Shown one piece after another: positions 20,040 through 25,738 of a stretch of 25,738 nt of DNA. The notes under the pieces were generated by a model, which saw only the letters and a program-made list of their open reading frames with translations, searched no databases and had not been told where the DNA came from. Numbering within the stretch: the stretch's first letter is position 1; the number at the start of each line of letters is the position of its first letter. The DNA is from Chytridium lagenaria (lineage: Eukaryota; Chytridiomycota; Chytridiomycetes; Chytridiales; Chytridiaceae). The stretch is from the NCBI GenBank assembly GCA_025449115.1, contig JAHLKC010000268.1:1-25738 (forward strand). Reading direction: 5' to 3'. The position numbers and the translations under genes are program-made.

Positions 20040-22549
20040 TTAAGCCCCAGGCTCAGCCGCAGCCGCAGCATGCCCGTGCCCACCCTCTGTCTCCTCCTCC
20101 CCCTCCTTCCTTTTAAACATCCTCACCGGCAAAGTCGGCGCATACACCCCCCTCTGATACCCATGAAGCGGATACGTGACGGAAGGTGTAGGCAACGGCA
20201 ACTGATACCCCTGAAACGGTGTGACGTAAGCAGGGTATCGTCGTTGATGGTAAGTGAAGGGTAATGGAAGATGACGATATTCCATGTCGGAGCTTGAAAC
20301 ACGGGAATGATTACGGTATTCCATGTCTGCACTTGAGACCCTGGCGTGGTATGGGTTTGTGGACCAGAAATCTTGGGAGGACTTGAAAGGGTTTGGCAGC
20401 ATTGGAGCGATGGGAAAGCGAGGGGGAGGTGGATAGACGATGGAGTTGTGCCTGCTGAGGAGGAGGAGGGTGTTGGGAGGGTGATAGGGAAGATGGGCTT
20501 CGAGGGTTGCGGAAGGGTAGCGGTAGGAGGATCTTCAATAATGATTGTTGTGGATTCTTCTGTTCTTCTTTGTGGCTTTGGGGACCAGGACTGGAACTTT
20601 CATCACGGCCGCTGTCATTTTGGGGCTCATCGTCACTTGACTCGGATGAGGACTCGGACGTTAAACGATTTTTGTCCGATGATGAGGAGTTCTTGAGGGC
20701 GGTGTTTGGTGAGGATGGTGGTCGATCTTGCTCACGACGTTCCCACTCTTGCGTGGCAACACGAATCCAACCACATGCATAAAACCTTTATAAAGCAATT
20801 AGGATCTTGCAGGAGACAAGAAAAAAAAGCATAAAAGGAACAAAAGATGTAGAGAAGCAACTCACCAATCATACAACTTATTTGTTTTGTTAACATCAAT
20901 CCTAAACCATCCCTGGCGTCCCGCTTCTTGTAAGGCCCCCTCACAACAATGTAGCCAACAGCGTCTCCTTAATCTCCAAATACTGCGCTGGCATCATTCT
21001 CAACGTCGCGCAAGTTTCAATCTCGTCCCCATTACATTCCGTATACCTCGGTACAGTGCTTGGAATAGTCAACGGCGTCCCCTTCCACACCATAGGCGGG
21101 GTATCTTCATCGCATTGAGAAAACAAGTTCATTTGCACTTCAACAAAGTTCCCGTCTCTATCTTTAATGCGACGACCACCGCCGAGGAAATCGGGAAGAG
21201 GCTTTGAGGCTTTGTTGGGGCAGCGCGGGTCTTAGGGGCTGGGTTTGAGATAGTCTTCTTTTTGGTAGATGTGAGATTGGAGATGATGGAGAAGCGGAGA
21301 CGGCCGAGTATGTTGAAGATTTTGCGTGCGAAGGTGGGTTTGAGGTTGCTCTGCTTGAGGTGGCGGTTGAGCGAGGTGCTGAAGTTGGGGGCATTGAACC
21401 CGATTTCTTGCTGAGAAGGCTTGGGAGAGACTAACAAGGTCACCTGCTGCGATGGTTGCGTCGGTAATAGACGAGGACATCGAAGACAGGCTTGAAAGAG
21501 TTGAGAGGACGTCAGTGGTGGGGGACATGATGTCCATATCGTCCCCGTAGAATGACATGACAGAGTCTTCGAACTCATGGAGATTTCAGAACCTCGTCTG
21601 ACCAGGTCCAGGTGGACGCATCCGCTGCAGCCTTTCCGGCTGCCTCAAGAGCTGCAAGTGATGACGTGGCGGGATCCATCAATGTGGCGTCCTTCTTTGA
21701 GCGTTTCTTTTCTTTCTTCAGTGAAGGTAGAGACTGCGATCTACTTCGTTTCTTGCAGCCTCATCCTCCTCCATCTCATCACCTTCCATGGGGTTGGCTG
21801 GCGGTAATTTTGATTGTATACCCCTTCCCCTCACGTTCTCCTCCTCCTTTTTCATCTTTGCCCCAACGGCGGCGGCGGCTGCTGCTAAGCTCTTAACCTT
21901 TGTTTTCGGACTCTCGTCGCCAACATGTTTTGCCGAACTCTTTCTCAAAGCTTTCACGCGTTGAAAAATCTCACGAGCAAACTCCCCTTTCCCCATTGCC
22001 TCAAGATCACGAACCATCTCCATCCCCTCCTCCTCTTCCGGCTCCTCCTCAGCTAGCTCAATGTCATAGACCCACGAGACCTCAGTTTTGGGTTTCTCAG
22101 CCTCATGTCTCTTAGAGTACCTCGATGGTGTTTCCGCGGCCTTTTTCAACTTAGGTTTCTCAATAACCTTCCCCTTCTCTTTCACAGGCGTCCCCTTCCT
22201 CTTCTTTGTCACTTTGACAATCGGGCTCGAATCTTTGCGTGACGCCGTAAACACATCAAGGATACTCGGGTTCGTGCGTAAAGCTGTGAAACATCGAGCG
22301 TCACAATGCCCAGTTCAACACGGTCGGTTTCGTCTGCTGGGCGAGTGATGGACCGCGTGGGACGGATTTGCGTTTAAGGGAAGAAGTGGCGAACGTAATG
22401 GTTTCGAGAGGAGTTGGAAGGCTTAGACGGGGGAAGGAGTGGAGGAAGGTCTGGGGAGGAGCTTGGGGACGGGTATTTTGGGTTTTTGGTGGGGGAGGGA
22501 GGAAATGATGTGGTGATGAAAGAAAGTGGGGTTTTTGGGGACGAGACAT
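20040..22549 (-). CDS. SWIRM-domain protein (Fun19-like architecture)
   Basis: SWIRM domains are helical modules of chromatin proteins; single-SWIRM fungal proteins such as Fun19 are poorly characterised. The N-terminal half (from ATG 22549) is Pro/Ser-rich, then lysine-rich and acidic (AEEEPEEEEGMEM), with an Ala run and DDMDIMSPTTDVLSTLSSL. The SWIRM domain spans about 21095-20760: PPMVWKGTPLTIPSTVPRYT, CATLRMMPAQYLEIKETLL, GPYKKRDARDG, then FRIDVNKTNKLYDW, and after intron 20865-20786 FYACGWIRVATQEWERRE. That is the family order including the invariant RIDVNKT. The tail is Ser/Pro-rich with a 13-residue duplication (RVSSADMEYR / RVSSSDMEYR) and ends HGHAAAAAEPGA. Many single-base frame shifts (two within the SWIRM domain near 20900-20945, others at about 21130-21180, 21415, 21560, 21735 and 22320) make the exact protein uncertain. 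Confidence 0.86.
20275..20345 (-). repeat. Two-copy 39-nt tandem duplication in SWIRM gene tail
   Basis: Encodes RVSSADMEYRNHS followed by RVSSSDMEYRHLP; the copies differ at a few bases. Confidence 0.7.
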
Positions 22550-22919
22550 GGTGATATTTTCTGGTTTTCGTTTTGATAGGTATGAGGATCTTGGGAAAGG
22601 ATTTTGTGGTAAACTGTAGGATTCGGGTTAGACTATATGATAAATCAATTTAGAATAAAGATGGAGACAAAGATTACGGTTTGCATTCAAAAACCCCCCT
22701 TTTATCGCGCTTACGCATGCATTAAGTCACGACACCACCATAAACATTGCTGAATACGTTATCTGGTGTCTGTCATCTCTGCATATAGCATCCCCCGACC
22801 TCCAATTTAAAGCAACATCCTACATAACCCTCTTCGAGAGCATAGTGCCATATCCATGAACGCCCTCTTCCATAAACATGCATTGCAACGCATGCCCTCC
22901 TCAAACCCAAATGACGCTA
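22550..22919. other. Intergenic, promoter side of the SWIRM gene
   Basis: Unremarkable spacer with no supported feature; it should hold the SWIRM gene promoter on the minus strand. Confidence 0.5.
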
Positions 22920-23337
22920 ATCAGCATGGAACATGACAGGCCGCAAATTTTCATTGTTTACGCCCTGCATCCCACCAAACACAGGTCCAGATGAATGGAA
23001 GGCCTCATGACACATTGCATGCATCACCGAGAGTAAGAGTGACGGAGTGAAGAGGGTTGTGAATAATGAAAAGGTGGTGTATGTGACGGTGTGTCTCTTG
23101 TGGGTGTGAAAACCCGACAAACGCGAGGTTGTCGGGGTTTGTAATGATTGTATCATGCATGTGATGGGAGGGAGCATTCTTACCTGATGATGAGATGTTG
23201 GGGAGTGCAGGATATTGATCAATCTTTTTGGGTGATGGAGGATAGGGATGGATGGATGGATGGATGGGTGAGGTTGAGTTGAATGTTGTTGGGGAATTCA
23301 TAAAGGGGTTGTGGAGAACCATGTCAGAATGAAACAA
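22920..23337 (-). CDS. Doubtful small hypothetical protein, frame-broken
   Basis: Two minus ORFs together look like one small gene: 23337 onward starts MFHSDMVLHNPFMNS, is His/Pro-rich, and continues with DTIITNPDNLAFVGFS. A second frame ends AMCHEAFHSSGPVFGGMQ...RPVMFHAD with a stop at 22919-22917. A GTAAGA donor-like site after NISSS (about 23185) suggests an intron, but I find no good acceptor. A GGAT tetranucleotide repeat (about 23246-23267) encodes PSIHPSIHP-like sequence. No family recognised. Confidence 0.3.
23111..23138. repeat. Inverted repeat, stem about 10 bp, 8-nt loop
   Basis: AACCCGACAA, loop ACGCGAGG, then TTGTCGGGGTT; the arms pair with one extra G. It falls in the doubtful minus gene or its intron. 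Could be a weak hairpin, function unknown. Confidence 0.6.
23246..23267. repeat. (GGAT)n tetranucleotide repeat
   Basis: About five tandem GGAT units; a simple microsatellite. Confidence 0.85.
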
Positions 23338-24212
23338 GAGGGGCAGACCGAATGAAGCAAGGATGAGAGGCAGACAGGATCATTGCCTTACCTTTATCAC
23401 AGATGATTGAATGATGATGTAGTGTTTCTGTTGTTGATGGATATGGTATAGAGGGATGCTGTTTGCTCTGTCTAAATATCCGTCTTTGTTTATACTGCCT
23501 TCCAAACAGTACTGATGTGGATGAGATTCAAGATGATCGCAATCAGCTACGACAGAGCCACTAACAACAAGTCTATGCGGTCACTGAAACCCACAAACGA
23601 CGGCGTTGCAAGTGAAGTCGGTTGTAAGATGGGGTTTATCTATAAGTACGTCGACCCCCTTCTTCATGCAGGTTTTTTGAAGAAGAATTTTTTGTATGTT
23701 GGGTCAAGAGGTTGGTCGGGATGGCACAGGTGTTTAGGTAGGTCTCTTATTCAACTTCAGCCCAACTTGAACGAAATCACTCTCAATAGTCCTCGCCACT
23801 CTTTTTGAGGCTCCGAGGGGCATGATCATCTTTTGTTTTGATGTCGCTGTTTGTGGTGTTGTGGGATTGTCAGGCGGAGTTTGAATGGGTTAAGGGAGGG
23901 CTGAGGGGAAAGTCCGACGACATGCGCAGAGATGGGGACTGGGTGATGCTGGCCCACATCTGCGGAGACGGTAATGTTTTTCGGAGTTCCTTTTTTTTAT
24001 TATACAGTATTGGTATCTATGATTTTTGGATCAATAGCCGGCAGCATGGGGTGGGGGTGCATGCTATAATGGCGTGGTTTCAGAAATAAAAGACGACCTG
24101 TCGTGAACCACCGCTCGATGGTTGGCAGCGACCGTCCTCTCACAACTAGCATTAAGGCTCTCTGCTGTGTAAAACTTCAGGGTCTCTTTTCTGTACCACA
24201 TCAAGTGTAAAA
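23338..24212. other. Region without a supported gene
   Basis: Holds a + ORF at 23515-23808 (97 codons, MWMRFKMIAISYDRAT..., with FIYKYVDPLLHAGFLKKN) that has some protein character, and a second at 23838-24089. Neither shows a known motif, and no splice link between them or to NTAQ1 is convincing. The 3' part must contain the NTAQ1 promoter. Confidence 0.35.
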
Positions 24213-25150
24213 ATGCTTGAGCGTGAAGACTGCACCTGGCATACACCAAGCTACTGCGAAGAGAACGTCTACCGTCTCTGTCAGCACTTGATGAAGGTCG
24301 AAGGGGCTGATGAGTCAACAGCAACTACGGAGGAGGAGGGTGAGCGAGAGTTTGAGACTTCGAAACTGTTTGCTGTCTTTATTTCAAATCAGAAGAAAGC
24401 CGTGAGTATGCATCGCTGGTTGACAGCAGTTTTAAAGGATGTAATCGACGTACTAAACATACTGTTCTTTCAGGTTCCTATATGGTGCCAAAAAGCATCA
24501 CAGCGCAGTGACGGACTCGTCCTATGGGTATACAAACTCTTCAACTCATTCAAACTCACATGCATCATCTCCAGGACTACCATGTTATCCTCATCAAAAA
24601 AGAACCCGTCACATCCATGGTCTACGACCAAGACACCTTCCTCGATTTCCCATGCACTCTCGACGAATACGCTAAAGCAGCTCTCCCACCTCTTGCTTTG
24701 TTCCTCCCACCCGAAGAACGAAGCGAGGAGGATGATGAAGAGGATAGATTGTATAGAATTGTTCCGGCGTCCATGTTTGTGAGGGAGTTTGCATCGGATC
24801 GGTCGCATATGAAGAGAAAGGATGGGAGTTGGATGGCTGAACCGCCTGTGATGCAGTGTATAAAGACGGAAGGTAGTTTGCTCTTTTAGATGATAGTTGT
24901 CTTTTTCTTGTTCACAAACTCAATCCTTTTTGTCGTAAATATTCTACGCAAGTACCCGTACTTACATTGTCTTTTTGTTGGTATTTTTATAGAATCCACC
25001 ATGAATCTACCGGTTTATTGGACCATGAAGATCCCTCAACCTGCAGGCGAGGCACAAAAGTTTGGCAGAGTTTTGACCGAACCCGAGTTTCTCGAATTCT
25101 TTGGGGTGTTGAATCACAGTTTATCAGAGTTTCAGATTATCTCGTGGTAA
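24213..25150 (+). CDS. NTAQ1: Protein N-terminal glutamine amidohydrolase
   Basis: Deamidates N-terminal Gln to Glu, feeding the Arg/N-degron pathway; soluble, monomeric in known members. Exons: 24213-24401, 24474-24527, 24575-24872, 24993-25150; 699 nt, 232 aa (human 205 aa), all phases consistent and no frame break. The catalytic triad is visible: Cys15 in SYCEENVYRLC, His84 in WDYHVILI (completed across intron 24528-24574) and Asp99 in VYDQDTFLDFPC. Other family blocks: FAVFISNQKK, VPIWCQKASQRSDGLVLW, FASDRSHMKRKDGSWMAEPP and the C-terminal GRVLTEPEFLEFFGV. The extra length is an acidic loop (PPEERSEEDDEED) before YRIVPASMF. The ATG at 24213 is close to the catalytic Cys, slightly shorter than human, and is the only in-frame choice nearby. 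Introns are 72, 47 and 120 nt with good GT-AG ends. Confidence 0.95.
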
Positions 25151-25738
25151 CGGTTTTCGTTTGAATCCCCATATTTTATTGGCTTCAATACCCCCCGCAA
25201 CCTGCCTCCCACCTTTTTGTTTTCCGTTGCCTCAGTTCTGTTCCTATGTTATGTTTTCATTACTCGCGTCTTGGACCGCATCCCTTTTACTTATTCATTT
25301 TATATTGTTTTTGTGTTTGATGATACCACCTTAGACTGCTGTGTACGAGGTTTGCCGCCTAGGAAAAAAATGAGAGACTTTAGGTGCTGTTCTACGATTT
25401 ATTCGACGCAGCTTGTTTGTTGTTTACTGCGAATCTTGCTGTAGGTTGCGTTTCAGCGTGCGTCCTCGTTTCTCCAAAAAAGAATCATAATGTCTTTCAT
25501 ACTAGTCGCAGATTCGAAGTTTTTCATTACATTTTTTCATTATTTTTTTTTGGTTCATCCCGCGGTCTTGAGCACTTTGTAGTTCCTCTCGCGTGAAGTA
25601 TATGCCCTTGATGCCGATACCCACTGATGACGTCTTTTGATGTCGACGAAACAGTCTTGATCAAGAAGAAGGTTGGTGTGTACACCTAGTCTAGCAAGAT
25701 ATATTTAAGTGGCGCTTCCTCAGCATACTTTACGTAGA
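25151..25738. other. 3' flank of NTAQ1, no gene seen
   Basis: T-rich downstream region. ORFs at 25217-25444 and 25384-25596 are hydrophobic readings of T-rich DNA without motifs. Confidence 0.5.

Overview
This is a nuclear chromosome segment from a fungus. The evidence is a Zn2Cys6/fungal_trans transcription factor (a fungal family), many short GT-AG introns of about 42-120 nt, and eukaryotic genes such as TRAPPC11, ceramide synthases, a SWIRM protein and NTAQ1. An early-diverging fungus (chytrid-like) would fit the NTAQ1-type amidase and the F-box/ankyrin protein, but that placement is inference. There is no CRISPR array, insertion sequence, tRNA, rRNA or prokaryotic operon.

Layout. 1-2706 (+): 3' part of a TRAPPC11 gene (Foie-gras end plus Gryzun region). 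3259-4516 (-): SAM-dependent methyltransferase with several frame breaks. 4517-5660: no intact gene, but protein-like stretches on + broken by stops. 5767-7119 (+): SR-25/ARL6IP4-like splicing-associated protein. 7379-8603 and 9518-10730 (-): tandem duplicated ceramide synthases (TLC domain) sharing four intron positions. 11558-12396 (+): small, predicted N-myristoylated SVIP-like protein, divergent from the second ceramide synthase. 13426-17100 (+): Zn2Cys6 transcription factor. 17451-19393 (-): F-box-like plus ankyrin-repeat protein. 20040-22549 (-): SWIRM-domain protein. 22920-23337 (-): doubtful small gene. 24213-25150 (+): protein N-terminal glutamine amidohydrolase NTAQ1.

The genes do not form a pathway; this is ordinary housekeeping neighbourhood. 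The exception is the ceramide synthase pair, which is a local duplication. TRAPPC11 (vesicle trafficking) and the ceramide synthases (ER lipid synthesis) both serve the secretory/membrane system, but nothing shows co-regulation.

The most important observation concerns reading frames. Most of the larger genes (methyltransferase, first ceramide synthase, SVIP-like, transcription factor, ankyrin, SWIRM, SR-25) contain single-base frame breaks inside recognisable domains. Most of these close if one base is added to a short mononucleotide run. The second ceramide synthase, NTAQ1 and the long TRAPPC11 exons are clean. I read this mainly as residual indel errors in the assembly, not mass pseudogenisation, so gene models across the breaks are approximate.
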